A stretch of DNA of 37,756 nt from contig JBCDGZ010000074.1 of NCBI GenBank assembly GCA_038750655.1, positions 1 through 37,756 on the forward strand, written 5' to 3'. Positions 1 to 7,712 of the stretch are shown piece by piece; within the stretch, counting starts at the first letter, position 1; the number at the start of each line of letters is the position of its first letter. The notes under the pieces are model-generated. The model saw only the letters and a list, made by a program, of their open reading frames with translations, had not been told where the DNA came from and made no database searches. The DNA comes from JBCDGZ01 sp038750655. Lineage in GTDB: Bacteria > Bacteroidota > Bacteroidia > Chitinophagales > Saprospiraceae. A program made the translations under genes and the position numbers.

Positions 1-25
1 AAAAAATGTCATGGCAGCGGCTTGT

Positions 26-763
26 CTAATCATTTTTTGTATCCAGATAATCCATTAGCGCCAATAAGGCGGCCTCGTCAATGTCGTACAACTTTTTTCG
101 ATTGAGAAAATTGACGATGGTTTTCTTCCTTTTTGGCAATGCTTTTTTGAGGGATGTACGTTTGAGTTTAATACGTATATGTTCTGCTTGGGGAGGTTTG
201 AGATAGTATTCATCTTGACGAGTAAAACTATCGTGACGAACGTCGGGGCTGTAGGCCCCAGAAAAATTGGCCTTCTCGAAATATTTGAGGGGCAACTTCA
301 GCACCTCGTAATTTCCGCTGTGAATGACCCGATAGAATTTCTTGACGGCTTTTTTACGATCGGCGGCAAGCGTGGGACGACATTCGTAAGTCACTTCTTC
401 GCTACCGTTTTTAAACACAACTTTTTCAATAGGTTCCTTAAATAAAATCATAGTTTCTCCGGAGATCAACTGGGCATAAACCTCATTTTGCACTAAATCC
501 ATGTTCAGCCGCAGCTCTCCGATGATTGACTTTCCATCGATAAAATAGACATCTCCCAGGGGCCACTCCTCTTCGTACAAAAAGGGCGATCCCTTTGCGC
601 CTTCGTAGCGATTATCGAATCCACGAGCACCGGCAGTACCGGGGTTTAGATTACCTAGTTGACTGAGATTCACGTCGTTATCGACTCCCATGTCAGATAC
701 CACCTGTGCGGAAAGTACAAGAGTAAGCAGACTCAGAAAGCCTGCGAAAAAGAGCTTTTTCAT
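26..763 (-). CDS. secreted protein of unknown function
   Basis: I do not recognise this 245-residue protein. The start at 763 is chosen because it opens directly with a classic signal peptide (MKKLFF followed by a Leu-rich core and an LSAQ cleavage site). The frame stays open for 49 more codons upstream, but that stretch is not signal-like and would cross the probable promoter at 822-829. The mature part has no membrane segment. It begins with an acidic, Asn/Gly-rich stretch, continues with beta-rich sequence, and ends in a very basic region (about residues 185-225) followed by a short acidic helix. A periplasmic or outer-membrane-associated role is likely. It is divergent from the regulated small gene at 1030, so the FNR-like box array at 905-960 lies upstream of it as well, but the box-to-promoter spacing fits the rightward gene only. 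Confidence 0.75.
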   Translation of the reverse strand: MKKLFFAGFLSLLTLVLSAQVVSDMGVDNDVNLSQLGNLNPGTAGARGFDNRYEGAKGSPFLYEEEWPLGDVYFIDGKSIIGELRLNMDLVQNEVYAQLISGETMILFKEPIEKVVFKNGSEEVTYECRPTLAADRKKAVKKFYRVIHSGNYEVLKLPLKYFEKANFSGAYSPDVRHDSFTRQDEYYLKPPQAEHIRIKLKRTSLKKALPKRKKTIVNFLNRKKLYDIDEAALLALMDYLDTKND

Positions 764-821
764 AGCCGCTGGATTTTGGATAATAGTATGGTTCGCTATC
801 GTAGGAACGTATCGTTCTACC

Positions 822-829
822 CAAATGTA
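822..829 (-). promoter_or_regulatory. -7 promoter element TACATTTG
   Basis: Exact match to the Bacteroidota -7 consensus TAnnTTTG on the minus strand. It would start transcription near 816 and give a leader of about 53 nt before the ATG at 763. No convincing -33 TTG was placed. Confidence 0.45.
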
Positions 830-904
830 GCCATTGCAAAACAAATCAGTTGACTTTTTTTCAACATTTAACAATTTCTGGTGGGACCGCTTTAGCGAGA
901 GAGA

Positions 905-993
905 TGACAATTGTCATCCCTTAAAATGCAATAAATCAACCTCTAGGCTGATGATCATCATCGCTGTACGGAGTGGATATACGGATATTTGAA
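905..993 (+). promoter_or_regulatory. FNR/FixK-type box array and promoter of the small membrane protein gene
   Basis: Two boxes match TGAYNNNNRTCA: 905-916 (TGACAATTGTCA, a perfect palindrome) and 949-960 (TGATGATCATCA, also perfect). Between them, at exactly half the distance, 927-938 reads TGCAATAAATCA, a weaker box with one intact half-site. The three starts are spaced 22 and 22 bp. After 22 bp the element GGATATTTGAA follows at 983-993; the identical 11-mer stands at the same distance from the proximal box in the promoter of the gene at 7713. The predicted transcription start is near 997, placing the proximal box near -42. Binding by the regulator at 1301-2353 is inferred. Confidence 0.75.
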
Positions 994-1029
994 CTAACGA
1001 TTTGATTCACGAAATAAAACTTACTTGTC

Positions 1030-1260
1030 ATGATAAAAACAAAATTTTTGGCCATCAGCCTGAGTACCATGATCTTGAGATATTACCTAATGATGATGGT
1101 CGTTATTGCGGCGGGCTTCACCGGATATTGGTGGTTAGCCGTCTTGGCTTTACCTATATTTCTGAGCACCATCTTAGGGTTCAGCATCAGCAGCAATAAG
1201 CAGGAGGCGACGATGAAGCGCATGCCAAGAGGTAAAAAAGTGGCTAAAAAAGCAGTTTAG
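1030..1260 (+). CDS. small membrane protein, probable member of the stress regulon
   Basis: A 76-residue protein with a strongly hydrophobic stretch from about residue 8 to 52 (probably two membrane segments, the second rich in Trp, Leu, Ala) and a basic Lys/Arg-rich C-terminal tail of about 20 residues that should face the cytoplasm. I recognise no family. Reality as a gene is supported by the promoter array at 905-993, which points at this start and leaves a leader of about 33 nt, and by the clear membrane-protein composition. It is convergent with the response regulator gene, whose stop lies 40 bp beyond. An overlapping frame at 1002-1199 is a shadow with no such features. Confidence 0.7.
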   Translation: MIKTKFLAISLSTMILRYYLMMMVVIAAGFTGYWWLAVLALPIFLSTILGFSISSNKQEATMKRMPRGKKVAKKAV

Positions 1261-1300
1261 GCTTTTAGATCAGCATCGGAACAGCAAAGCCGAGTTGCAC

Positions 1301-2353
1301 TTAATTGGGCAACTGCTCTAACCCTTTGGGTTTCAGGATGGTAATCCTTCCGCTTTCAACGGCGATGAGGCCTTCGCTTTTAAAGTCAGTGAGGGTACGA
1401 ATTACAGACTCTTTGGCCGTACCTACCATACTGGCCAGGTCATCTCTAAGAATGCCAATTTCTTCCTGGCCATCGGCTTTATAGCGGCTATGGAGTTGGA
1501 GTAGCGCTTCGGCAACCCGTTTGCGAATAGAATTATAGGCCAGGCTTAGCAGTCTGGCCTCTTTTTCTTCCACATTATTGGCCAGCATTCGAATGAAGCG
1601 AGCCGAGAAATCGCGGTTGTTATACAGCAGGGCCAGAAAGTCTTCTTTAGGAATAAAACTCAGCTCTGCGGTCTCCAGGGCCATCGCCGACTCTTTGTAG
1701 CTGTGATTTTGGATCAAGGCTTGAAAGCCGATAAAATCTCCCGCTTTATAGACTTCCGTGATGTATTCCTTCCCCTGATCATTGGTTCTGTAGACCTTAA
1801 CCTTACCACTGGCGATGAAGTACAGGCGCTTTGGGTAGTCCCCCTCTTGGTAGACAAAATCTTTTTTCCGGTACTTGCGCAGCTCGCGATCTTCCGACAA
1901 TTTTTCCAACTCCTTACGGCCTCTGGCCTCATCGATAAAGGAGTTGAGGCTATTAGTGCTGTTGGACTTTTGCTCCCGGAGGCGCTCGCTTTTCTTCAAA
2001 CGAAGTTCAATGGCATCCATCAGCTCCACATCATCAAAGGGCTTGGTAATATAGTCGTCCGCCCCCAGGTTCATGCCTTTGCGAAAGTCGATCTTATCTG
2101 CTTTGGCCGTCAAAAAGATGAAGGGAATATCGACGGTCTCCTTCTTTTTTTGCAAAATGTGTAAAACCCCAAAGCCGTCCAGCTCTGGCATCATCACATC
2201 ACAGAGAATGAGGTCGGGCAGCTCGGCCATTGCCTTTTCAACACCGATCTTGCCGTGTTCTGCGGTGACGACCTCATAGCCCGACAATTCCAGAATTTCG
2301 GCTAGATTCTCTCTAACCTCCGTATTATCTTCGATGATCAATATTTTTTTCAT
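1301..2353 (-). CDS. response regulator: receiver domain fused to a CRP/FNR-family activator
   Basis: 350 residues. Residues 1-120 are a complete receiver: acidic pair E8/D9, phospho-acceptor D52 in the LCDVMMP context, T82 and K104 (ITKPF). After a charged linker, residues 155-265 form a cyclic-nucleotide-binding-like beta barrel (EGDYPKRLYFIASG) and 266-345 a CRP-type helix-turn-helix. The cAMP-contacting Arg-Ser of CRP is replaced by Glu-Ser, and there is no N-terminal cysteine cluster as in FNR (the only Cys is C51), so neither cAMP nor an iron-sulfur cluster is the likely signal; phosphorylation should be. The recognition helix has E315 and R319 (KESVIR), which in CRP/FNR proteins contact the TGA half-site core. 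The gene lies 27 bp after the kinase gene, surely co-transcribed. It merges the roles of FixJ and FixK in one chain. Target boxes are inferred to be those at 905-960, 4093-4126, 7598-7631 and 10854-10887. Confidence 0.93.
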   Translation of the reverse strand: MKKILIIEDNTEVRENLAEILELSGYEVVTAEHGKIGVEKAMAELPDLILCDVMMPELDGFGVLHILQKKKETVDIPFIFLTAKADKIDFRKGMNLGADDYITKPFDDVELMDAIELRLKKSERLREQKSNSTNSLNSFIDEARGRKELEKLSEDRELRKYRKKDFVYQEGDYPKRLYFIASGKVKVYRTNDQGKEYITEVYKAGDFIGFQALIQNHSYKESAMALETAELSFIPKEDFLALLYNNRDFSARFIRMLANNVEEKEARLLSLAYNSIRKRVAEALLQLHSRYKADGQEEIGILRDDLASMVGTAKESVIRTLTDFKSEGLIAVESGRITILKPKGLEQLPN

Positions 2354-2380
2354 AATTATTAACTAGGGTTACATTAGGAG

Positions 2381-4105
2381 TTACAAAGGGAAGGTGATGG
2401 TAAACGTGGAGCCTTGGCCTTCGGCACTGATAAAGTCGATCTGCCCCCCCATCAATTCTACATAATTTTTCACAATATTTAGCCCCAATCCTGTCCCCTG
2501 AATATTGGTGACGTTGGTGGCTCGAAAGAAACGACCAAAAAGATGAACCTGGTCTTTTACGGGTATCCCAATCCCCTCGTCTCTAATACTGAGTACCAGC
2601 TTTTCGGTTTCGGATTTGATCAGGCAATGGATGGTTTGGCCTTCTTTAGAATATTTGATGGCATTGGATAAAAGGTTAAACAAGACGTTTTTCAGCAAGC
2701 GTTTATCCAGATGAATCATCGGGTCGGCCACCGCGCTCTTGTGCTCCAATTCTTGATCTTTTTTGAGCAGCCCCTGAATCTCATCAATCACCTCTTTACA
2801 CAAGTCATCAATACTGAACCAGACCGGATTATTGGCGACTTTACCCTCCTCTAACTTACTGAGTGACAGGAAGTCATTGAGGATCCCAGTTAGGTTGTTC
2901 ACCGCCGATTTGATGCGCTGGATGTGCTTCTCGCGGTTGGGCTGCTGTTCCTCCTGGGTGTAGCGACCGATGATGGCGGCCGAAGACAGGATGGTGCTCA
3001 GCGGCGTCCGGAATTCATGCGAGGCCATAGACACAAAGCGAGATTTCAGCTCGCTCAGTTCCTTCTCGGCTTCCAGGGCCTGTTTGAGTTCTTTTTCTGA
3101 CTGCCGCAGCGCCCTTTCGACCTCCTGGCGCCCCTTGATCTCACTTTCCAGCTCCTGCTTGGCCGCCAATAGCTTATTGACCGTTGCGGAAAGCTCTGCG
3201 GTACGGTCATCTACCTTTTTTTCGAGCAGTTGATTGAGCTCTCGAATCTCTTTTTCTACTGCTTTTTGACTGGATAAATCGTGGATGATCCCGGTGTAGA
3301 TGATCCCATCGTTCAAAACGACTTCGCTGACACTGAGGTTAAGGGGAAAAAGGCTGCCATCTTTGCGCCGGCCCTCCACCTCGCGACCAATGCCGATGAT
3401 GTGGGGCTTGCGGGTACTTTGATAGCGCTCCATATACGCATCGTGGCCACTACGATGAGGCTCCGGCATGATGATGGTTACATTTTGCCCTTCCATTTCC
3501 TCGGCGGTGTAGTCAAAGAGTTTGGAAACGGCCGGATTGACCATTCGAATCAAGCCTTTGGCATCGATGATGATGATGCCATCGATAACCGTATCGAAGA
3601 TGGCTTTGAGGCGATTGCGGCTTTCCTCCAGCTCTTTTTCCTTACGTCGGATTTCCGAAACATCGTGAATAAACCCCGTATAGATTATTCGACCGTCCAG
3701 CTGTACTTCGCTGACACTGAGGAAGAAAGGAAAAGTAGAGCCATCGTTCCGACGCCCCTGCACCTCCCTACCGATACCGATGATTCTCTTCACACCAGTT
3801 TGGTGATAATTGCCTATGTAGCCATCATGCTCCGAATGGTAGGGCTCGGGCATGAGCATTTTGACATTTTGGCCGACGACTTCTTCAGGGGTGTAGCCGA
3901 AGAGGTGGGCGGCGGCAGGATTGATACTTTCGATAGCTCCCCTTTGATCTATAGTAATGATGCCATCCTGCGAGTGCTGAAAAATGGCTTCCAGGCGGCG
4001 CATTTCCTCCGAATCGTGCTTTTCAGATCGATTTCTTTCCAAAGCCCAGACAGGTTTTAGTGAGCGAGTAAGATAGTAAAAAAGTCTGCCGCTGACAAAA
4101 ATCAT
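2381..4105 (-). CDS. soluble hybrid-free histidine kinase with two FixL-like PAS domains
   Basis: 574 residues without a membrane segment, so the signal is internal or diffusible. PAS-A spans about 38-150 and PAS-B about 165-278, followed by a coiled coil (280-355), HisKA with H363 (ASHEFRTP) and the ATPase domain with N476/N481, DEGIG (509-513) and GTGLGL (537-542). Both PAS domains closely resemble the heme PAS of FixL. PAS-B has the motif PHIIGIGR with H235 at the position of the FixL heme ligand; PAS-A has R107 there. I infer that PAS-B binds heme and senses oxygen (or NO/CO/redox) while PAS-A does not. The receiver-CRP gene follows at once. The start is uncertain: ATG 4105 overlaps the distal box at 4093-4104, and Met35 (4003) just before PAS-A is an alternative. 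Confidence 0.9.
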   Translation of the reverse strand: MIFVSGRLFYYLTRSLKPVWALERNRSEKHDSEEMRRLEAIFQHSQDGIITIDQRGAIESINPAAAHLFGYTPEEVVGQNVKMLMPEPYHSEHDGYIGNYHQTGVKRIIGIGREVQGRRNDGSTFPFFLSVSEVQLDGRIIYTGFIHDVSEIRRKEKELEESRNRLKAIFDTVIDGIIIIDAKGLIRMVNPAVSKLFDYTAEEMEGQNVTIIMPEPHRSGHDAYMERYQSTRKPHIIGIGREVEGRRKDGSLFPLNLSVSEVVLNDGIIYTGIIHDLSSQKAVEKEIRELNQLLEKKVDDRTAELSATVNKLLAAKQELESEIKGRQEVERALRQSEKELKQALEAEKELSELKSRFVSMASHEFRTPLSTILSSAAIIGRYTQEEQQPNREKHIQRIKSAVNNLTGILNDFLSLSKLEEGKVANNPVWFSIDDLCKEVIDEIQGLLKKDQELEHKSAVADPMIHLDKRLLKNVLFNLLSNAIKYSKEGQTIHCLIKSETEKLVLSIRDEGIGIPVKDQVHLFGRFFRATNVTNIQGTGLGLNIVKNYVELMGGQIDFISAEGQGSTFTITFPL

Positions 4106-4158
4106 TTTTAAAAGTGATGATGATCATTTATACAGCGGATAGATAATCGCAACTTGCC
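4093..4158 (+). promoter_or_regulatory. paired FNR/FixK-type boxes and promoter of the CBS-Usp operon
   Basis: Boxes 4093-4104 (TGACAAAAATCA) and 4115-4126 (TGATGATGATCA) start exactly 22 bp apart. After 21 bp the element CGCAACTTGCC follows at 4148-4158, close to CGTAATTTGCG of the 10798 promoter. Predicted transcription start is near 4162, about 34 nt before the ATG at 4196, which places the boxes near -42 and -64. The distal box lies over the annotated start codon of the divergent kinase gene. Confidence 0.68.
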
Positions 4159-4195
4159 AGTGATAAGTATTTTATTCATCAATAGACCAAGAAAT

Positions 4196-4633
4196 ATGAA
4201 CTTATTAGCGCCTATATCAAGCATCATGACGACCAACTTGATCACGGTCAATCCGCAGGATAAGTTGGAAAAAGTCAAAGCCATTTTTGACGAGCACAAC
4301 ATCCACCACCTCCCCGTTGTCCGCTACAAGGAAATTGTAGGCATCATCAGCAAGACGGATTTGCTCTATTTCCTCAAGGGACTCGGAGACGATCAATACC
4401 AGGCTGTTCTCAACACTGCTCGTTTGAAAAACTACAATGCTGATCAGATCATGACCACAGGATTGGCCAAGTTGGAGTCTACTGACCGCATCAACGTGGC
4501 ATTGGAAGTCTTCAAAACCAATCTCTTCCACGCCATTCCTATCGTCGACAATGATGAGCTGGTGGGAATTTTGACCACTTACGATATTATTGATGAATTG
4601 TCAAGAGAAGAGGTCAACCTTAATTCTTACTAA
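4196..4633 (+). CDS. CBS-domain pair protein
   Basis: 145 residues made of two CBS motifs (about 8-60 and 83-137) with the usual hallmarks HHLPVV, GIISKTDLL and HAIPIV, GILTTYDII. CBS pairs usually bind adenine nucleotides and report energy status; stand-alone pairs of this size occur in hypoxia regulons (for example mycobacterial Rv2626c). The start is ATG 4196; an upstream TTG at 4154 in frame would lie inside the promoter element and is rejected. It is the first gene of an operon with three Usp genes (16 bp to the next). It is a paralogue of the CBS protein at 8472, which is preceded by a promoter of the same design one unit upstream. Confidence 0.9.
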   Translation: MNLLAPISSIMTTNLITVNPQDKLEKVKAIFDEHNIHHLPVVRYKEIVGIISKTDLLYFLKGLGDDQYQAVLNTARLKNYNADQIMTTGLAKLESTDRINVALEVFKTNLFHAIPIVDNDELVGILTTYDIIDELSREEVNLNSY

Positions 4634-4649
4634 TAATCCCTGAGGACCA

Positions 4650-5765
4650 ATGAACAGGATTCAACTGGTAGGTATATCTGGCGATCAAAGGTACGAAGCC
4701 TGGAAAGTCAGCGTCCGGCAAGCCATCAAAGAACTCAGGTTCGAGGTGGAGCTGGAAGAAATCAACACCGTCGATGGTATCATCGACTCTAAGGCCAGTG
4801 TGATTCCTGCATTAGCGTTTAACTCAACAATTCTTCTGGAACAGAATAGTCATATCCCTGATTCTAAAGAAATTAAAGATCATATTATGGCTCACCTCGA
4901 AAGCAATCAGTTCAAAGTACAGCATATCATCGTCCCTACGGATTTTTCTGAGAATGCACAGAATGCCTACGACTATGCGGAGCAGATGGCAAAAACAACA
5001 GGCGCGCACCTTAAAGTAGTTCATATCTGCCATCCTTCTACTGATCATAGCAATGGGGTTAATATTCCCACGATGGAGGAATTGTTGAAGACTCGCCAAC
5101 AACAATTAGATCGATTTGTATCCCAGAAGCGCACCAATGCCCTTGAAGGCCCTGTCGCCACAGCGATGGTTGATCAGGAGCTTCTCATCGGCTTCGCCGC
5201 CGAAGAACTCATTCGCCTCTCCGGGCAAGACCAATGCGATCTGATCATCATGGGCACCAAAGGCAAAGGCAACCTCCTGGAGCGTTGGGTGGGCAGTGTG
5301 TCGAGTACCGTCTCACAGCGGGCCCATTGCCCTGTATTGCTGATTCCACCCAATATGCCTTTCACTGGATTTAAAAACATCCTCTACGCCAGCAATTATG
5401 ATGCGGTCAATGAATCTACTTTGGGTCATATTCAACAGTTTGCGGAGTTATTCAACGCCAACGTCCACTTGACCCATGTTCGTCGGGAAAGTCATAAAAA
5501 TGGCAATGGACGGCACGCCGAGGATGTGGTGCTCAGACACCTGATCAAACAAAAAGCGCCGAAGCTGCAGGCCAGTGTGACCAGCGTGGGTGGCCCCACC
5601 GTCTGGGAAGGGCTCTATCAACATGCCAGGTGCAAAAAGGCGAATCTGATTGTACTGGTCACTCGACACCGGAAATTCTGGGCCAATTTGCTGCACAGAA
5701 GCATTACCAAGCAGATGGTCCTCAATGCTACTATGCCATTACTGATACTACACGTAGACGATTAA
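4650..5765 (+). CDS. tandem universal stress protein with an N-terminal thioredoxin-like domain
   Basis: 371 residues. Two Usp domains (about 90-232 and 240-370) follow an extra N-terminal segment of about 85 residues. The first Usp domain has the ATP-binding motif G-x2-G-x9-G-S (GTKG to GS near 200-216); the second lacks it and is probably structural. The N-terminal segment has alternating beta/alpha sequence ending in IPALAFNSTIL and a final amphipathic helix, which resembles the small thioredoxin-like domains (thioredoxin_3 type) with the CxxC cysteines lost; this is a fold guess from pattern only. The gene lies 16 bp after the CBS gene and 44 bp before the next Usp gene. Role inferred: nucleotide-responsive cytoplasmic stress protein. 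Confidence 0.88.
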   Translation: MNRIQLVGISGDQRYEAWKVSVRQAIKELRFEVELEEINTVDGIIDSKASVIPALAFNSTILLEQNSHIPDSKEIKDHIMAHLESNQFKVQHIIVPTDFSENAQNAYDYAEQMAKTTGAHLKVVHICHPSTDHSNGVNIPTMEELLKTRQQQLDRFVSQKRTNALEGPVATAMVDQELLIGFAAEELIRLSGQDQCDLIIMGTKGKGNLLERWVGSVSSTVSQRAHCPVLLIPPNMPFTGFKNILYASNYDAVNESTLGHIQQFAELFNANVHLTHVRRESHKNGNGRHAEDVVLRHLIKQKAPKLQASVTSVGGPTVWEGLYQHARCKKANLIVLVTRHRKFWANLLHRSITKQMVLNATMPLLILHVDD

Positions 5766-5809
5766 ACGGAAAGTCTCCCTAGTTGATCACCTACTAATTA
5801 TTTCATGCA

Positions 5810-6655
5810 ATGAAAAAGAAGATTCTCGTTCCAACTGATTTCTCCCTCGCGGCTCAAAGTGCCTATTGGTACGCCTGCGAGCTGGCCAGGGTCTACGATG
5901 CTACTTTGGAATTGATCTATGTATATAATGAGGCATTTCCACCTTCCAATATCCCTAACCTCAACGCCGAGGGCAACATTCAGGGCCAAATCAAGGAACA
6001 ACTGAAAGCTTTTGCAGAAAATTACCCTCACCAAGCAGGCGACAACCTGCTGATTCGAACTGCCGTAAATACCCGAGTAGTGCCGGGCGTCCCGGTGAGC
6101 ACACTGAGTCGCTTGAGTGAACAGGATGACGTTTTCATGATCGTCATGGGGGCGACGGGCAGCCACGGCGCTGCTGACCGGCTCTTTGGCAGTGTCTCTT
6201 CCGGCCTTGCCCAGCGGGCCTTCTGCCCAGTGATGTTGATTCCGGAGCAGGCCCGCTACGAGGAGTTCGAACAAATCCTCTATGCAACCAACTTCGAATC
6301 CGCAGATTCGTTGATGCTGCACCAAATTATTGATTTCGCGAATATATTCCGTTCTGCGTTGCACTTCGTGCATATCGAGAACGATAAAAACCAGGAGGAC
6401 TTCAACTTCACCGAAGATCTGATTATGAAACAGTTGATGGATAAGGGATCACCCGCGTTTTCCTTCAACATGCACACCGTTGCAGATGTCTCGGTTTTAG
6501 AGGGGCTACACCAGTATGCCGCCACAAACGAAGTCCAGCTGATTGTTCTGGCCAATCGCCAGCGCAGCCTATTAGAGTCATTACTAGGACAGAGTATGAC
6601 CAAAAAGATGGCGCTGCGCATTAAATATCCAATGTTGGTTTACCACATGATTTAA
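5810..6655 (+). CDS. tandem universal stress protein
   Basis: 281 residues with two Usp domains (about 1-140 and 145-281). The first opens with the family signature KKILVPTDFS and has the ATP motif G-x2-G-x9-G-S (GATG to GS); the second has neither. There is no membrane segment, so the protein is cytoplasmic. The start at 5810 is the only Met before the beta-1 strand. It is the third gene of the operon that begins at 4196, 23 bp before the next Usp gene. The Usp copies here are clearly diverged from one another, indicating old duplications rather than recent amplification. Confidence 0.92.
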   Translation: MKKKILVPTDFSLAAQSAYWYACELARVYDATLELIYVYNEAFPPSNIPNLNAEGNIQGQIKEQLKAFAENYPHQAGDNLLIRTAVNTRVVPGVPVSTLSRLSEQDDVFMIVMGATGSHGAADRLFGSVSSGLAQRAFCPVMLIPEQARYEEFEQILYATNFESADSLMLHQIIDFANIFRSALHFVHIENDKNQEDFNFTEDLIMKQLMDKGSPAFSFNMHTVADVSVLEGLHQYAATNEVQLIVLANRQRSLLESLLGQSMTKKMALRIKYPMLVYHMI

Positions 6656-6678
6656 CCTAACCTTAAAGCCTGCTTTTT

Positions 6679-7494
6679 ATGAACAAAATTGTTGTGCCAA
6701 CCGATTTCTCCAAGAATGCCGCCAGCGCCCTGCGCTACGCCATCAACATCGCCAATCACTTTGGGGCACATATCCTATTGATCCATACCTACGAAGTCCA
6801 AAGTCGGACCGGGATGCTGATCAATGTCAGGGACTTTATCAAAAAGGATGCAGAGACGGACTTGTCCAAGGTAGTCAAATCCATCAAGACGAGTCTGCAC
6901 CACGGAACAACCCTCGAGGCCCGGGCGATCGAAGGCCCAACGGTGGATACCATCTGCCGCTTTGCCAAAGGTGTCGATGCCGATATGATTATCATGGGCA
7001 CCCAGGGGGCCACTGGCCTCAAAGGGATAGTCATGGGCAGTATTGCCACCGGAGTCATCAAAACCAGTAAGCTGCCGGTGCTAGCTATTCCAGATGAATT
7101 TGAATACCGCCCGCTCAAATCCGTCACGCTGGCCCTCGACTCCGAGGTAACTAACAATCCTGATATTCTAGCACCATTGATCGAGCTTTGTAAGGCTTAC
7201 AAAGCCAACATTAAAATTCTTCATGTCAAGAAAGAAAAGACCATCGCGCTGGTGGATGCTGGCATCGATACTTTTTTATCTGACACTCCCCACAGCTTTC
7301 ATCTAGTCGACGCCGAGGATGTCAACGAAGGCATCACCCGATTCGTCGAAGAGGAGCAACCGGATATGCTCTGCATGATCCGCCGCAACCGAAGTTTCTT
7401 CGAGCAATTGTTCCACTCTAGCATGACCAGCAAAAAGGCCTCCCACACGAAGATACCACTGCTGGTAATGGATGACCGCTTAACTGATGATTAG
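6679..7494 (+). CDS. tandem universal stress protein
   Basis: 271 residues, two Usp domains (about 1-137 and 143-268). It opens with NKIVVPTDFS, and the first domain carries G-x2-G-x9-G-S (GTQG to GS), so ATP binding by that half is expected. The second half keeps the fold pattern (LKSVTLALDSE, IKILHVKK) without the nucleotide motif. Last gene of the 4196-7494 operon; a strong intrinsic terminator follows at 7545-7585. Confidence 0.92.
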   Translation: MNKIVVPTDFSKNAASALRYAINIANHFGAHILLIHTYEVQSRTGMLINVRDFIKKDAETDLSKVVKSIKTSLHHGTTLEARAIEGPTVDTICRFAKGVDADMIIMGTQGATGLKGIVMGSIATGVIKTSKLPVLAIPDEFEYRPLKSVTLALDSEVTNNPDILAPLIELCKAYKANIKILHVKKEKTIALVDAGIDTFLSDTPHSFHLVDAEDVNEGITRFVEEEQPDMLCMIRRNRSFFEQLFHSSMTSKKASHTKIPLLVMDDRLTDD

Positions 7495-7544
7495 GCCTAT
7501 AGGGGCTTTCTCATAAATCTTTTAGTAAGGGTACACATGTTAAT

Positions 7545-7585
7545 CTGCTCCGCTTGCATTGCAAGGCCGGGGCAGGTTTTTTTTT
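7545..7585 (+). terminator. intrinsic terminator of the CBS-Usp operon
   Basis: GC-rich stem from 7545 to 7575 (CTGCTCCGCTTGCA paired with TGCAAGGCCGGGGCAG, with one mismatch and a small bulge) followed by nine T residues at 7577-7585. The box array for the next unit begins only 13 bp later. Confidence 0.85.
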
Positions 7586-7597
7586 GATCCAATCGCA

Positions 7598-7664
7598 TGA
7601 TAAAAATCAAGTCCTGGGCTGACGGCCATCAGTTGATCTGGCAAAAGAATAGTGGATATTTGAA
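7598..7664 (+). promoter_or_regulatory. paired FNR/FixK-type boxes and promoter of the lipoprotein-CBS operon
   Basis: Boxes 7598-7609 (TGATAAAAATCA) and 7620-7631 (TGACGGCCATCA) start exactly 22 bp apart. After 22 bp the element GGATATTTGAA stands at 7654-7664, identical in sequence and position to that at 983-993. The predicted transcription start is near 7668, giving a leader of about 45 nt. Confidence 0.75.
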
Positions 7665-7712
7665 GTATAGACCTATTTACCTGCTCTACTTGAAAACACT
7701 AAAATTTGCATT

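Noticed and set aside
3281..4060. Plus-strand frame of 259 codons opposite the kinase
   Set aside because: Antisense shadow of the conserved PAS domains, with the two internal halves similar only because the PAS domains are.
4118..4129. TGATGATCATTT as the proximal box of the CBS-Usp promoter
   Set aside because: It has only one good half-site. The overlapping 4115-4126 (TGATGATGATCA) has both half-sites and stands exactly 22 bp from the box at 4093.
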